Positions 8,963 to 18,154 of a DNA stretch of 64,000 bases are shown one piece after another. The stretch lies in contig NC_005090.1 in the NCBI RefSeq assembly GCF_000196135.1, forward strand, positions 1,994,001 to 2,058,000. Direction: 5' to 3'. The notes under the pieces are model-generated. The model had not been told where the DNA came from. It saw only the letters and a program-made list of their open reading frames with translations, and did no database searches. Numbering within the stretch: the stretch's first letter is position 1; the number at the start of each line of letters is the position of its first letter. Source of the DNA: Wolinella succinogenes DSM 1740. Its GTDB lineage: Bacteria; Campylobacterota; Campylobacteria; Campylobacterales; Helicobacteraceae. The position numbers and the translations under genes were made by a program.

Positions 8963-10336
8963 TTAGGCTTGAATCTCAGCGTAGAGGATTCGGCCGCAGT
9001 GAGGGCAAGTGACAATATCTTCGCTCTTGATCACTTCGGCATAGATTTTATCATTGATTTTGATAAAGCACCCTCCGCAAGCCTGCTTTCGTACAGGAAC
9101 AACGCTCGCGTTTTTCGCCCATTTACGGATCTTCTCATAGAAAGCGATGATCTTTTGATCCATCTTTACCACGAGCGCCTCTTTGGCCTTGAAGACCTTG
9201 GTGCGCTCCGCTTCAATCTCTTCAACTTGGCTCTGCACCGCCTGTTCAATGTTCTTTTGCTCTTCACTCAGGATAGAAATCTGCTCTTCATAGCCTTTGA
9301 TCTCCTCCTCTTTGCTCTCTTTGAGCTTCTCTAGGCGCGCAATCTCTTCATTGGCAAAGGTGACCTGCTCTTTGGCAATCTCCTCTTCGAGGCTAAGCGC
9401 TTTCATCTCTTTCTCGGTCTTGATCGCTTTGCCCTTCTTGGCGATCTCTTCAAGTTTGCTGGAGAGCTCTTCAAGGTGGAGTTCATTCTTTTGAGTCTTT
9501 AGCTCAATGTCTCGCCTGTCATCCCCTAGGATGGCGATCTCTTTGGTGAGCTCCTCTTTTTTGGCGAGCACCTTATTGAGCTCCTCGCGGATTTTGGTGA
9601 TTCTTGGCTCAAAAGAATCGATCTCTTTATCGATGTTGGCGATTTCGATCAAGTGGTTTAGATGTTTTTTCAAAACGGAAGCGAGAATCTCCCCGAAAAA
9701 TCGCTCACTTTCATAATGCCCGATGTCAAAGAGGTTAATCCCTAGGCTCTTGGCAATCATCGCGTCATGATATTTGATGTCCCCTGTCAAGAGAGCATCG
9801 GCCTTGATGGAGGGAGCTAGAGAGCCTCCGCTTCCTGTGATGATGGCTCCGCGCTCCAAGTAGCGCTCTTGGCCCACTGTGGCGATTCTTTCTAATCCCA
9901 AGGCTCTTTTGAGATGAGAGGCGAGCTCATGGGTGCTCATCTTGAGAGGGAAATAGCCCACATATCCCTCCATCTCCACGCCCGAAAATCCCAAAACCTC
10001 CGAAGCGACATAACGCCCTAGATGCGTCTGGTCAAAGTTCGTGTGGAGAGCGATGAGGGAGAGATTCTTTTGGATGAGGGCTCTCAAAATATTGGCGGGG
10101 TACTCCTCCCAAAGAAGCGCCTTGAGGGGCTTAAAAAGAAGCGGGTGGTGAGTGATGAGGAGAGAGTGAGGGGGAAGCGATTCCACTAGCTTTAGTGTGG
10201 CCTCTAGCGCTACATAAATAGAGTTGACCTCCTCGCCCCCAGAGCCCACCAAAAGTCCACTGTTATCCCATGGTTCTTGGAGTGCAAGAGGAGAGATCTC
10301 CTCTAAAAACCCCAGAACCTCAGCGATTTTTGGCAC
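8963..10336 (-). CDS. Nif3/DUF34 domain fused to FlgZ-type zinc-ribbon protein
   Basis: A 457-residue fusion. Residues 1-220 are a Nif3-like (GTP cyclohydrolase I type 2/DUF34) metal-binding domain with ITHHPLL (H63, H64), HTNFD (H98, D102) and GHYES (H207, E209). From about residue 223 the sequence becomes a long helical hairpin ([18 protein letters not shown]) ending in a zinc ribbon: C420, C423, C444, C447. This second half matches H. pylori HP0958/FlgZ, an RpoN chaperone that also affects flagellin mRNA. In H. pylori the two are separate adjacent genes. There is no frame break here; an internal TTG near 9673 has no well-placed ribosome site. It overlaps the end of glyQ by 17 bases. Confidence 0.88.
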   Translation of the reverse strand: MPKIAEVLGFLEEISPLALQEPWDNSGLLVGSGGEEVNSIYVALEATLKLVESLPPHSLLITHHPLLFKPLKALLWEEYPANILRALIQKNLSLIALHTNFDQTHLGRYVASEVLGFSGVEMEGYVGYFPLKMSTHELASHLKRALGLERIATVGQERYLERGAIITGSGGSLAPSIKADALLTGDIKYHDAMIAKSLGINLFDIGHYESERFFGEILASVLKKHLNHLIEIANIDKEIDSFEPRITKIREELNKVLAKKEELTKEIAILGDDRRDIELKTQKNELHLEELSSKLEEIAKKGKAIKTEKEMKALSLEEEIAKEQVTFANEEIARLEKLKESKEEEIKGYEEQISILSEEQKNIEQAVQSQVEEIEAERTKVFKAKEALVVKMDQKIIAFYEKIRKWAKNASVVPVRKQACGGCFIKINDKIYAEVIKSEDIVTCPHCGRILYAEIQA

Positions 10337-11201
10337 GCGCTAGCCTCGCTTCTCGCTCCTCTTCTTGGCCCTTGTAGAGCTCCGCGCACCCTTTGGCAAG
10401 CTCTCGAATTTTGAGGATGTAGTTTTGTCGCTCCGTGGCTGAAATCGCCTTCCTAGCGTCAAGGACATTGAACATATGGCTTGATAGCATCGTCCAATCA
10501 TACGCTGGCAGAGGCAGAAGCGCCTCAAGACAACGCTTTGATTCCCCTTGCGCCTCTTCAAAAAGAGTCAAGAGGCGCTGCGTATCCGCCACCTCAAAGT
10601 GGTATTTAGAAAACTCATACTCGCCCTCTAAGTGAACATCCGCATAGCTTACCCCTTGGCTCCACTCTATATCAAAGACATTCTCTACCTCTTGCAGATA
10701 CATGGCTAGCCGCTCTGTCCCATAAGTGATCTCCACCGCCACAGGGTCGCAAGCGATTCCGCCAACCTGCTGAAAATAGGTGAACTGCGTCACCTCCATC
10801 CCATCGAGCCAAACCTCCCAGCCAAGCCCCCACGCACCGAGCGTTGGAGATTCCCAGTTGTCTTCTACAAACCGAATATCGTGCTCTTTGAGGTTGAGCC
10901 CAAGATATTCAAGGCTTTTGAGGTAGAGCTCTTGGATATTGTCGGGGCTAGGCTTGATGATCACCTGAAACTGGTAGTAGCTTCCTAGACGGTTGGGATT
11001 CTCACCATATCGACCATCGGTGGGACGGCGACTTGGAGCAACATAGGCGACACTCCACGGCTTAGAATCAAGACTCCTTAAAAGAGTCGCAGGGTGAAAA
11101 GTCCCCGCACCCGCAGGAATATCATAGGGTTGGACGATCAGACAACCTTGCTCTTTCCAGAATGTCTGGAGTTTTAGCAGAAGATCGGAGAATGTAATCA
11201 T
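10320..11201 (-). CDS. glyQ: Glycyl-tRNA synthetase alpha subunit
   Basis: Catalytic subunit of the alpha2beta2 glycyl-tRNA synthetase. The 293-residue length is usual. It has the class II motifs, including the start [23 protein letters not shown], and the strongly conserved [17 protein letters not shown] region. The beta subunit (glyS) is not in the window. ATG at 11201 follows AAAGG. It lies between DUF89 and the Nif3-FlgZ fusion on the minus strand. Confidence 0.97.
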   Translation of the reverse strand: MITFSDLLLKLQTFWKEQGCLIVQPYDIPAGAGTFHPATLLRSLDSKPWSVAYVAPSRRPTDGRYGENPNRLGSYYQFQVIIKPSPDNIQELYLKSLEYLGLNLKEHDIRFVEDNWESPTLGAWGLGWEVWLDGMEVTQFTYFQQVGGIACDPVAVEITYGTERLAMYLQEVENVFDIEWSQGVSYADVHLEGEYEFSKYHFEVADTQRLLTLFEEAQGESKRCLEALLPLPAYDWTMLSSHMFNVLDARKAISATERQNYILKIRELAKGCAELYKGQEEEREARLARAKNR

Positions 11202-11238
11202 GGCTGGCCTTTATTTGAGATAATGGATATTGGGTTGT

Positions 11239-12114
11239 TTAGAAAAGAGAGGGTGAATGGGCAAAAACCAACCCTCCCAAGGGAATTCCTAAATGCTTTG
11301 CCACCACTTCGCACTTGACCTTAAAAAGCATAAAGAGGCGTGGATCTTTAGAATCTTCGAGCACCTCAAAATTCCCCATCCCCTTGGAGAGAATGAGATC
11401 AGCTTCATCATAAAGCCCCTGCGCCTCTTTGGTGGCAAGCGCATAGATAAACCCAGGACTTGGAACGCCGCTGTCCACCAAAGTGCAGAGCGATTCCATC
11501 TCGCATCCTTTGGCCTCCTCATAGGTGAGGTCGTTAATGATGGCTCGTCCTCTTGTGAAATAGTGAATGGAGGCTTGGGGATTGAGGCGCTTCATTTCGC
11601 CAAGAAGAACTCTATCAAAAATATTCTCCCCTGCATTATCGCCTAGATAGACGATTCGTTTGGCGCCTAAAAGCTGCTCATAAAAGAGCGCAATCGCCTC
11701 CTTGGCCCAAGGGGTCTCAAAGAGAGTCTTGGATTCCTCTTGGACACAAAAGCTCTCCTGTGCCCCATAATCAATCACATTTCCAAGCACCGCGATTTTG
11801 AGCGCCATCGCTAGGCGCTCGCAAGGAGAGAGCTCCTCAGGAATCTCACCCAAGCGCGCTACCATCTCTCTGGCAATCTTTATGGAGTGCGCCTTGATGG
11901 CGGCATAAGGATCGCTCTCATTAAGCATCTCTCCTATCCTCTCATACACCTCGACCGCTAAAAGCGGAGGTGTTCCTTCAGGGTCTAGAGAGTGGAGAAT
12001 CGAAGCGACGCTTAGAACAACCCCTTTGGTCTCTTCTTCGTTCTTGCCTGCGATTTTGGCCGTAGCGTGCGCCTGTTTGAGCAGACAGATGAAACACTCA
12101 CTCCTTGCCTTCAC
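11239..12114 (-). CDS. DUF89/ARMT1-like protein
   Basis: A 291-residue DUF89 protein. Family members are metal-dependent phosphatases thought to remove damaged or surplus sugar phosphates; the bacterial role is not settled. The N-terminus has a CFICLLKQA Cys motif, typical of the prokaryotic branch, and the metal site is GDNAGENIFDR, with a later KGMGNFE. It starts with GTG at 12114 inside the last codons of the DUF3972 gene (17-base overlap), behind AAAGGGGG. No substrate can be assigned. Confidence 0.85.
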   Translation of the reverse strand: MKARSECFICLLKQAHATAKIAGKNEEETKGVVLSVASILHSLDPEGTPPLLAVEVYERIGEMLNESDPYAAIKAHSIKIAREMVARLGEIPEELSPCERLAMALKIAVLGNVIDYGAQESFCVQEESKTLFETPWAKEAIALFYEQLLGAKRIVYLGDNAGENIFDRVLLGEMKRLNPQASIHYFTRGRAIINDLTYEEAKGCEMESLCTLVDSGVPSPGFIYALATKEAQGLYDEADLILSKGMGNFEVLEDSKDPRLFMLFKVKCEVVAKHLGIPLGGLVFAHSPSLF

Positions 12115-12586
12115 CCGCCCCCTTTGGACTGAGATCGGCCACTTTTCCCCACATGAGCTTGTATTTGCGCCTCATGAACTCAATCTCCTCTTGGGCGATT
12201 TTGAGCTGTTCACGGAGCGCTTGGATCGTTTTTTTGTCCTCATCGTAGACATCTTGCATCGAAAAGAGCGCCTCTTTGAGGAATTGATTCTCCCCTTTGA
12301 GAGAGCCTATCGACTCATCCTTGGCCTCTAGCACCTTTTCGTGCAGGCTTAGAATCGTCCCGATAGTCTTCTCCACAAAGGTGGTGTCTAAGGGAGCCGA
12401 GGCGGCAGAGATTACACTGGTTTCAACCTTAGAAATGACGGCGTTAGCGCCACTGGAAGCCTCAATGAGCGTCTTTCCCTCTTGGGTTTTGCTCCTAAGC
12501 GTTCCCTCTTTGGCCATCTCTTCCACGCGCTCGCGAGAGAGATTGGTCACACGACAAAACTCTTCGATCTCTAACCATGTATCCAT
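12098..12586 (-). CDS. DUF3972 protein: HTH-like N-terminus plus coiled coil
   Basis: A 162-residue protein of an epsilonproteobacterial family without known function. The first 45 residues (WLEIEEFCRVTNLSRERVEEMAKEG in outline) look like a MerR-type winged helix that could bind DNA. Residues 75-145 are a charged coiled coil likely to dimerise the protein. ATG at 12586 follows GAGGGGG. It is coupled to the DUF89 gene. A DNA-binding role is inference only. Confidence 0.72.
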   Translation of the reverse strand: MDTWLEIEEFCRVTNLSRERVEEMAKEGTLRSKTQEGKTLIEASSGANAVISKVETSVISAASAPLDTTFVEKTIGTILSLHEKVLEAKDESIGSLKGENQFLKEALFSMQDVYDEDKKTIQALREQLKIAQEEIEFMRRKYKLMWGKVADLSPKGAGEGKE

Positions 12587-12618
12587 CTTCTAACCCCCTC
12601 GCCCTCTGCTTGGTTGCT

Positions 12619-13113
12619 CTAGAGCAAAACCTCAATCTCTGCGGAATCAAGCTCCACATTTTTGGCCTTCATCACGCGATCCTCTTTGAGTTTGCCCGCT
12701 AGCTCATCATTGCCAAGGGCCAAAATCTGCATCGCCAAATAGGCACTATTCACTGCTCCTGTCTTTCCAATAGCGACTGTTCCCACGGGCATCCCTGAGG
12801 GCATTTGGACGGTGGAGAGTAGCGCATCCAATCCTCCAAGCGTCCCTCCGCCCATGGGCACACCAATCACGGGCTTGGTGGTCATAGAGGAGATGGCTCC
12901 CGCCAAGTGAGCCGCCATGCCCGCAGCAGCGATAAAGACTTTTGCTCCCCTGGCCTCAGCTTCCAGCACATACTCTTTGGTGCGCACAGGACTTCGGTGG
13001 GCGGAGCTGATGATCATCTCATAGGGAACATCAAATTTTTTGAAAATCTCCGCACACTCTCTCATCACCTCGGCATCGGACTTACTGCCCATTAGAATCG
13101 ACACAAACTGCAT
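12619..13113 (-). CDS. purE: N5-carboxyaminoimidazole ribonucleotide mutase
   Basis: Purine synthesis: rearranges N5-CAIR to CAIR. The 164-residue protein carries the class I PurE motifs MGSKSDAEVM, SAHRSP and AGMAAHLAGA, then PVIGVPM and a MPSGMPVGTVAIG segment. ATG at 13113 lies three bases after the U32 peptidase gene, so they share a transcript. Its partner purK is not in the window. Confidence 0.97.
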   Translation of the reverse strand: MQFVSILMGSKSDAEVMRECAEIFKKFDVPYEMIISSAHRSPVRTKEYVLEAEARGAKVFIAAAGMAAHLAGAISSMTTKPVIGVPMGGGTLGGLDALLSTVQMPSGMPVGTVAIGKTGAVNSAYLAMQILALGNDELAGKLKEDRVMKAKNVELDSAEIEVLL

Positions 13114-13115
13114 GC

Positions 13116-14390
13116 TTAAACTACCTCCTCTTGGATTCTTAAGAAACTAAACGGCGGAAGAGCGCTTGGCAAACAGATCGCATTGGTGTTGCCGCTGTGG
13201 ACCGCGGGGAGCTCTTTGCCACTCTCTGTCAAAATCTTGTCAAAGGAGATAAAGAATCGCCCCTCACGCTCATAAATCTCGCCGATCTCACTTTTAGAGG
13301 GTGAGACTCTAGCCCCTAATGGGACGACAATCTCATGCTCTTCGCTAGGCTTGATCGTGAATTTACAAAAGAAGGTGCGCCCATCCTCTCTCACCTCGCC
13401 ACTCACCTGAAAACTTCCCTCGCTGATAGCGGTTTCGTGATTTTGGGTGTCTAGGCGCTGAAAAGGACGATGAATCAGGTAGCCATCGGTGAAGCCTCGA
13501 TTCTTCAATGTATCAAGCTCCGCTCCATAAAGCTCACTCCTAAAGCAGCCCGCGTAAAAATCATCAATCGCTTTCCTGTAGGTGCGCGCGGTGATTCCTG
13601 CGTAGTAGTTGGATTTTGTCCGCCCCTCGATCTTGAGAGCACTGATCGCTCCTGTCTCTAGTATCTCTCCTATGTGAGAGGAGAGATTAAGGTCTTTGGC
13701 ATTAAAGATGTGCGTCCCCACACCCTCTTCTTCTTCTAGACGGAGCATCACGCCCGTATCGGGATTCTTGACATAGTATTCATAATCAAAGCGGCAGTCA
13801 TTGGCGCAACTCCCTCGATTAGGAACGCGGCCGTGTTGGAGAGCGCTAATGAGGCATCTTCCCGAAAAGGCAAAGCACATACTCCCATGGATGAAAATCT
13901 CAATCTCTAGATCGGGGAGAGCACGCTTGATCTCTTGGGCATCCTTGAGACTCATCTCCCTGGCTGCAACGATGCGTTTCACGCCCATCTCATAAAAGAC
14001 CTCTGCGTCCATCACATTGAGCACATTGGCCTGAGTGGAGAGGTGCAAGGGGATTTGAGGGGCTACGCGCTTGGCCATCTTAATCACGCCAGGAGCAGCC
14101 ACGATAAAGGCATCAGGCCCAAGCTCTGCCATTTGGGCAATGTGGCGCTCTAAAAGCTTTAGCTGAGAATTGAAAGGGAATCCGTTGATCGTCACATAGA
14201 CGCGCTTCCCGCGCTCATGAGCGTAAGCAATCCCCTCTGAAAAGCTCTCAATATCAAACTCTTTACCAGAACGATTACGCAAGGAGAAGTGACTCACCCC
14301 TCCATAGACCGCATCCGCCCCATACTCTATGGCAATCTTCAGCTTTTCAAAATTGCCCGCGGGTGAGAGAAGTTCGGCTCTTTGGATCAA
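13116..14390 (-). CDS. Peptidase U32 family protein (TrhP/RlhA-like)
   Basis: A 424-residue U32 protein, annotated as collagenase/PrtC in H. pylori; better-studied homologues (TrhP, RlhA, UbiU) carry out RNA or ubiquinone hydroxylation with an Fe-S cluster. The TIM barrel begins ELLSPAGNFEKL, and the family signature EIFIHGSMCFAFSGRC is followed by further cysteines in RGSCANDCR, fitting a [4Fe-4S] ligand set. KIEGRTKSNYY and a C-terminal beta domain follow. Start TTG at 14390 overlaps the cheZ stop (TTGA) behind GGGAAGAG. A role in tRNA uridine hydroxylation is the most likely, by homology only. Confidence 0.85.
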   Translation of the reverse strand: MIQRAELLSPAGNFEKLKIAIEYGADAVYGGVSHFSLRNRSGKEFDIESFSEGIAYAHERGKRVYVTINGFPFNSQLKLLERHIAQMAELGPDAFIVAAPGVIKMAKRVAPQIPLHLSTQANVLNVMDAEVFYEMGVKRIVAAREMSLKDAQEIKRALPDLEIEIFIHGSMCFAFSGRCLISALQHGRVPNRGSCANDCRFDYEYYVKNPDTGVMLRLEEEEGVGTHIFNAKDLNLSSHIGEILETGAISALKIEGRTKSNYYAGITARTYRKAIDDFYAGCFRSELYGAELDTLKNRGFTDGYLIHRPFQRLDTQNHETAISEGSFQVSGEVREDGRTFFCKFTIKPSEEHEIVVPLGARVSPSKSEIGEIYEREGRFFISFDKILTESGKELPAVHSGNTNAICLPSALPPFSFLRIQEEVV

Positions 14391-15127
14391 CTGCTCTTCC
14401 CAAAAGAGGCGATGAGCGCCTCAATATCATCTTCATTCACCACATCTTCCGTGGAGGTGTCGCCATGGATATGAGTGGCAGAGGAGACGCGCTTTGTATC
14501 GTCCAGCTTGCCCTCAAAGAGGGAGTTCATGTATTTAGAGAGCGCTCGCATGACATTGATGACCCGTTCAATCTTTTGGCGATGAATATCTTGATACTGC
14601 ATGATATCCATCGCACTCATTACCGCATCTCCCGCATTGAGCGAAGAGTTGATGATCGATTCAAGCCTAACATTGGCCTCTTCGATGTTCCCAAGTCCCA
14701 CCTTGAACGCCTCAATCATAGGAAACTTCTCGTTGAGCTTCTCAAGCAACTCTTTTTGATTCTTGAGGAATTTCTTTAGCTCATTGGCGTCACTCTCGAT
14801 GCTCATGGCTTCGTTGCTGACGTTCTCTAGCTTATCAAACACCTCATTGGCCTTCACCTCGGAATCACGAGTCACGTCATCGAGCTGATAGACCACTTTG
14901 TGGTCTTCGGTGGGGGGAGGGGGCGGCCACGCTCTATTGGCGGTCAGGCGATAACCTGAAGAATCGTACTCTTCCTCATCCGATTCTTCTAGCGCGAGGG
15001 GTTCCCCTTGTCCATCTGAAGGAGAGGTTAGCGCCCCCAAGTCGAGCTCATCGCTCACAAGGGGTGTCTCTTCATCAGTGCTGAACTCTTCGGACATCAA
15101 CAGGGAATCTAGCTCTTCCTGTGTCAT
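14387..15127 (-). CDS. cheZ: CheZ-type CheY-P phosphatase (Helicobacter class)
   Basis: A 246-residue chemotaxis phosphatase. Residues 1-60 are acidic and low in complexity, followed by a polyproline run at 68-72. A long helical hairpin spans about 80-205. Its second arm carries QYQDIHRQ, where D180 and Q184 match the catalytic Asp/Gln pair of Escherichia coli CheZ (D143, Q147) at the same spacing. The C-terminal [11 protein letters not shown] resembles the CheY-binding tail. H. pylori HP0170, shown to be a distant CheZ, also neighbours the U32 gene. ATG at 15127 follows GGGAGAG. Confidence 0.88.
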   Translation of the reverse strand: MTQEELDSLLMSEEFSTDEETPLVSDELDLGALTSPSDGQGEPLALEESDEEEYDSSGYRLTANRAWPPPPPTEDHKVVYQLDDVTRDSEVKANEVFDKLENVSNEAMSIESDANELKKFLKNQKELLEKLNEKFPMIEAFKVGLGNIEEANVRLESIINSSLNAGDAVMSAMDIMQYQDIHRQKIERVINVMRALSKYMNSLFEGKLDDTKRVSSATHIHGDTSTEDVVNEDDIEALIASFGKSS

Positions 15128-15162
15128 GGTGCTCTCCCGGGAGTGGCTTATTAAGAGCCCTC

Positions 15163-15168
15163 ATTATA
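15163..15168 (-). promoter_or_regulatory. -10 box for cheZ
   Basis: TATAAT on the minus strand, 36 bases before the cheZ ATG. The inverted repeat at 15169-15200 starts directly upstream of it. Confidence 0.55.
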
Positions 15169-15200
15169 GAGGTTTTTTATTATATTTTAGATAAAACCTC
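15169..15200. repeat. Inverted repeat GAGGTTTT / AAAACCTC upstream of cheZ
   Basis: Perfect 8-base arms at 15169-15176 and 15193-15200 around a 16-base AT-rich spacer. The position, directly upstream of the cheZ -10 box, suits an activator or repressor site. Function is inferred. Confidence 0.5.
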
Positions 15201-15239
15201 ACCGCTTCAGAGGGAGCTACAAAATTGTATAAAAAATAG

Positions 15240-15269
15240 GCAACCCCGCGTGGGGCTTCCAAAGGTTGC
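15240..15269. promoter_or_regulatory. Nested dyad (operator candidate) upstream of glnA
   Basis: Outer arms GCAACC (15240-15245) and GGTTGC (15264-15269) enclose CCCC-GCGT-GGGG (15244-15255). The element ends five bases before the glnA -10 box, where a regulator would touch polymerase. I know no named regulator with this site. Confidence 0.5.
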
Positions 15270-15274
15270 TGTGT

Positions 15275-15280
15275 TAAAAT
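15275..15280 (+). promoter_or_regulatory. -10 box for glnA
   Basis: TAAAAT 59 bases before the glnA ATG, giving a leader of about 50 bases. No sigma-54 (GG-N10-GC) element is visible at this position. Confidence 0.5.
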
Positions 15281-15339
15281 GCCCGCATCAGTTTACATTT
15301 TCGATAAGACAATCATCATCCCATTCAAGGAGAAAAGAC

Positions 15340-16767
15340 ATGGCTGATCAATCCAAAGTGAAAGAGTTTTTCCGTTTTTGTCAGGAAAATGAAGTGGAGT
15401 TTGTGGATTTCCGCTTCACCGACATCAAGGGAGTGTGGCATCATGTGAGCTACTCCATGGCCTCAATTGATGAGGAGAGCTTCAATGGTCTTCCTTTTGA
15501 TGGTAGCTCCATCCCTGCATGGCAGCCCATCAACCGATCGGATATGCAACTCATCCCCGATCCTGTCTCCTACTTCCTCGACCCCTTCACAGCGGACACC
15601 ACCGTGGTCGTATTCTGTGATGTTTGGGATATTTACAAAAATCAACCCTACGAGAAATGCCCCCGAAGTATCGCCAAAAAAGCGCTTAAATACCTCGAAA
15701 GCACTGGTCTTGGTGATGTAGCTTACTTTGGACCTGAGAATGAGTTTTTTGTATTTGACTCCATCAAAATCCAAGATTCCATCAACTGCCAATCCTACGA
15801 AGTGGATGTTGAAGAGGGTACATGGAACAGCAATCGCGCCTATGAGAATGGTTACAACCTCGGACACCGACCTGGAACCAAGGGTGGCTATTTCCCCGTT
15901 GCTCCCGTTGATTCTATGGTTGACATCCGCGCTGAAATGGTCAAAGTCCTCAATCAAGTCGGCCTAGAGACATTCGTGGTTCACCACGAAGTAGCCCAAG
16001 GGCAAGGCGAGATCGGAGTTCGATTTGGAGATCTCATCAAGGCTGCTGACAATGTCCAAAAGCTCAAATATGTTGTCAAGATGGTCGCTCACATGAATGG
16101 TAAAACCGCCACTTTCATGCCCAAGCCCCTCTATGGAGACAATGGTAGCGGTATGCACACCCACATCAGCATCTGGAACAAGGGCGAAAACACCTTCGCT
16201 GGCGATGCCTACCAAGGCCTAAGCGAAACCGCTCTTCACTTTGTAGGGGGCGTCCTCAACCATGCCAAGAGTGCGGCGGCTTTCACTAACGCCTCCACCA
16301 ACTCCTACAAGCGACTTATCCCTGGCTTTGAAGCACCCAGCATTCTCACCTACTCCGCTCAAAACCGAAGCGCTAGCGTGAGAATCCCCTACGTTCAAGG
16401 CGCCAAAGCCAAGCGTGTTGAGTTCCGATTCCCCGATAGCTCGGCCAACCCCTACCTCGCTTTCTCAGCACTTCTTATGGCAGGAATCGATGGCATCCAG
16501 ACCAAAGCCAACCCTGGAGAGCCTATGGAAATGGATCTCTTTGAGCTCTCTTTGGACGAAATCAGAGAGAAGGGAATCAAGCAGATGCCCCACACTTTGC
16601 GAAGCGCTGTTGAAAATATGCTCGCGGACAAAGATTATCTCAAAAAAGGCGATGTATTCTCTGAGGATTTCCTTCAAACCTATAAAGCCTATAAGTTTGA
16701 GACTGAAATTTGGCCATGGGAAGCAAGACCCCATCCTTTTGAGTTCATCTCTACCTACTCTTGCTAA
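15340..16767 (+). CDS. glnA: Glutamine synthetase type I
   Basis: ATP-dependent ammonia assimilation into glutamine; a dodecamer in this family. The frame is open upstream, but ATG at 15340 with AAGGAG at 15327-15332 gives the standard start [11 protein letters not shown] and 475 residues. Conserved elements are [39 protein letters not shown] and the NRSASVRIP region. The loop that carries the adenylylated tyrosine in enteric bacteria (NLYDLPP) reads DLFELSL, with F401 in place of Tyr. H. pylori GlnA also lacks that tyrosine. Control by adenylylation is therefore not expected. Confidence 0.97.
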   Translation: MADQSKVKEFFRFCQENEVEFVDFRFTDIKGVWHHVSYSMASIDEESFNGLPFDGSSIPAWQPINRSDMQLIPDPVSYFLDPFTADTTVVVFCDVWDIYKNQPYEKCPRSIAKKALKYLESTGLGDVAYFGPENEFFVFDSIKIQDSINCQSYEVDVEEGTWNSNRAYENGYNLGHRPGTKGGYFPVAPVDSMVDIRAEMVKVLNQVGLETFVVHHEVAQGQGEIGVRFGDLIKAADNVQKLKYVVKMVAHMNGKTATFMPKPLYGDNGSGMHTHISIWNKGENTFAGDAYQGLSETALHFVGGVLNHAKSAAAFTNASTNSYKRLIPGFEAPSILTYSAQNRSASVRIPYVQGAKAKRVEFRFPDSSANPYLAFSALLMAGIDGIQTKANPGEPMEMDLFELSLDEIREKGIKQMPHTLRSAVENMLADKDYLKKGDVFSEDFLQTYKAYKFETEIWPWEARPHPFEFISTYSC

Positions 16768-16791
16768 TTTTTCCCCTTTCACACCTTTTGA

Positions 16792-16820
16792 CCCAAAGAG
16801 GCCTCTTCCTCCTCTTTGGG
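16792..16820 (+). terminator. Hairpin after glnA
   Basis: A perfect 10-base stem, CCCAAAGAGG / CCTCTTTGGG, with a 9-base loop, 25 bases after the glnA stop. There is no U-run straight after it; instead TATAAT follows at once. It may be a terminator or a transcript-stabilising hairpin. Confidence 0.5.
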
Positions 16821-16826
16821 TATAAT
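16821..16826 (+). promoter_or_regulatory. -10 box for the short-chain dehydrogenase gene
   Basis: TATAAT begins at the base after the glnA hairpin and lies 48 bases before the dehydrogenase ATG. Confidence 0.55.
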
Positions 16827-16874
16827 CCTCTGTTTTAACCTCCCTGTAACTTCACCCCTTAAAAAGGTCTTACC

Positions 16875-17636
16875 ATGATGAAACCCGTTGCCCTTATCAC
16901 TGGTGCCTCCTCTGGCTTTGGAGAGGCAAGCGCAAGGCTTTTGGCTCCTCACTATCGCTTGATTCTAGCGGCTCGCCGTCTTGAGAGACTCACTCATCTC
17001 CAAGAAGAGCTTCAAGCCCTCACCGAGGTCTATCCTCTGGAGCTGGATGTGCGCCATCAGGCGGATGTCTCTAAAGCGATCGATTCTCTTCCTGATTCCT
17101 TCTCTGCGATTGATCTTCTCATCAACAACGCAGGGCTAGCACTAGGGCTAGAGGGGGCATGGGAGTGCGATTTGGAGGATTGGGAGAGGATGGTGGACAC
17201 CAATATTAAAGGGGTGCTCTATTGCACGCGCGCGATTCTTCCTCAGATGGTGGAGCGCAACTGCGGCTACATCATCAATATTGGCTCCATCGCGGGCAAC
17301 TGGCCTTATGCAGGTGGAAACGTCTATGGAGCGACCAAAGCTTTCATCGAGCAGTTTTCACGCAATCTTCGATGCGACTTAGCAGGCAAGAGAATCAGGG
17401 TCACCACTCTTAAGCCCGGAATGGCGGAGAGCGAATTCTCTCTTGTGCGTTTCAAGGGCGATGAAGAGCGCGCCAAAAAGGTCTATGAAGGAATCGAGCC
17501 TCTCACTCCTGAAGATATTGCCGCGACCATTCTCTATCTAGTCTCGCTCCCTGAGCGGATTAATGTGAATGAAATTGAGGTGATGCCGCTTTGCCAAAGC
17601 TTTGGCCGCACGACCATCACCCCCGTGAAAGAGTGA
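16875..17636 (+). CDS. Short-chain dehydrogenase/reductase (YdfG-like)
   Basis: A 253-residue classical SDR. The Rossmann motif is TGASSGFGEA, the NAGLALG segment follows the fourth strand, the catalytic Ser is in INIGSIAGN, and the Tyr/Lys pair is YGATK. AARRLERL after strand two has the basic residues that favour NADP(H). It is closest in pattern to E. coli YdfG, an NADP-dependent 3-hydroxy acid dehydrogenase with broad substrates. Substrate is not assignable with certainty. It is monocistronic, between glnA and the convergent luxS. Confidence 0.85.
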   Translation: MMKPVALITGASSGFGEASARLLAPHYRLILAARRLERLTHLQEELQALTEVYPLELDVRHQADVSKAIDSLPDSFSAIDLLINNAGLALGLEGAWECDLEDWERMVDTNIKGVLYCTRAILPQMVERNCGYIINIGSIAGNWPYAGGNVYGATKAFIEQFSRNLRCDLAGKRIRVTTLKPGMAESEFSLVRFKGDEERAKKVYEGIEPLTPEDIAATILYLVSLPERINVNEIEVMPLCQSFGRTTITPVKE

Positions 17637-17637
17637 A

Positions 17638-18129
17638 TTAGAGCTGGAGCTTGAGCGCCTCATTATCCATGATGGAGATTCCTCGATCAAGAACAGTTCG
17701 CGCGATCTCTTGCGCCTCTTTGAGCGAGTGCATGCAGGCGGTGCCGCACTGGTAGATGTTGAGCTCAGGAATCTCCTCCTCGCTCTTTAGCGTCAGAATA
17801 TCTTCCATTGATCTCCTCCATGCCTCCAGGACTCTAGCGTTCTTGGGCACCCCAATAAGACTCATGTAGAAGCCCGTTCGGCAACCCATGGGTGAAATAT
17901 CGATAATCTCAATTCCTTCTCCATTGAGGTGCTCTCTCATGAATCCAGCGAAAAGATGCTCAAGCGTATGGATTCCTTTTTCGCTCAAAATCTCCTGATT
18001 GGGACGACAAAATCGAAGGTCAAAAACCGCGATCTCATCCCCTTTGGGGGTGGTCATAGTTTTGGCTAGCCGAACCGCAGGGGCGGGCATTTTGGTGTGA
18101 TCCACTTTAAAGCTATCTAGTAATGGCAT
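17638..18129 (-). CDS. luxS: S-ribosylhomocysteine lyase
   Basis: Cleaves S-ribosylhomocysteine to homocysteine and DPD, the precursor of autoinducer-2. The 163-residue protein has the zinc site HTLEH, the catalytic Cys in GCRTGFYM, and the second zinc ligand region [11 protein letters not shown] at 18129 follows AGGAG. A -10 box overlaps the stop codon of the upstream histidine kinase gene. The usual pfs gene is not adjacent. Confidence 0.97.
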   Translation of the reverse strand: MPLLDSFKVDHTKMPAPAVRLAKTMTTPKGDEIAVFDLRFCRPNQEILSEKGIHTLEHLFAGFMREHLNGEGIEIIDISPMGCRTGFYMSLIGVPKNARVLEAWRRSMEDILTLKSEEEIPELNIYQCGTACMHSLKEAQEIARTVLDRGISIMDNEALKLQL

Positions 18130-18154
18130 ATTCTAGGCTCCTTTTTTGACGCGC

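Noticed and set aside
15240-15270. Sigma-54 promoter for glnA
   Set aside because: GG and GC elements are 12 bases apart instead of 10, and the sequence is better described as a dyad.
16788-16793. TTGACC as -35 box for the TATAAT at 16821
   Set aside because: The spacing is 27 bases, far from 17.
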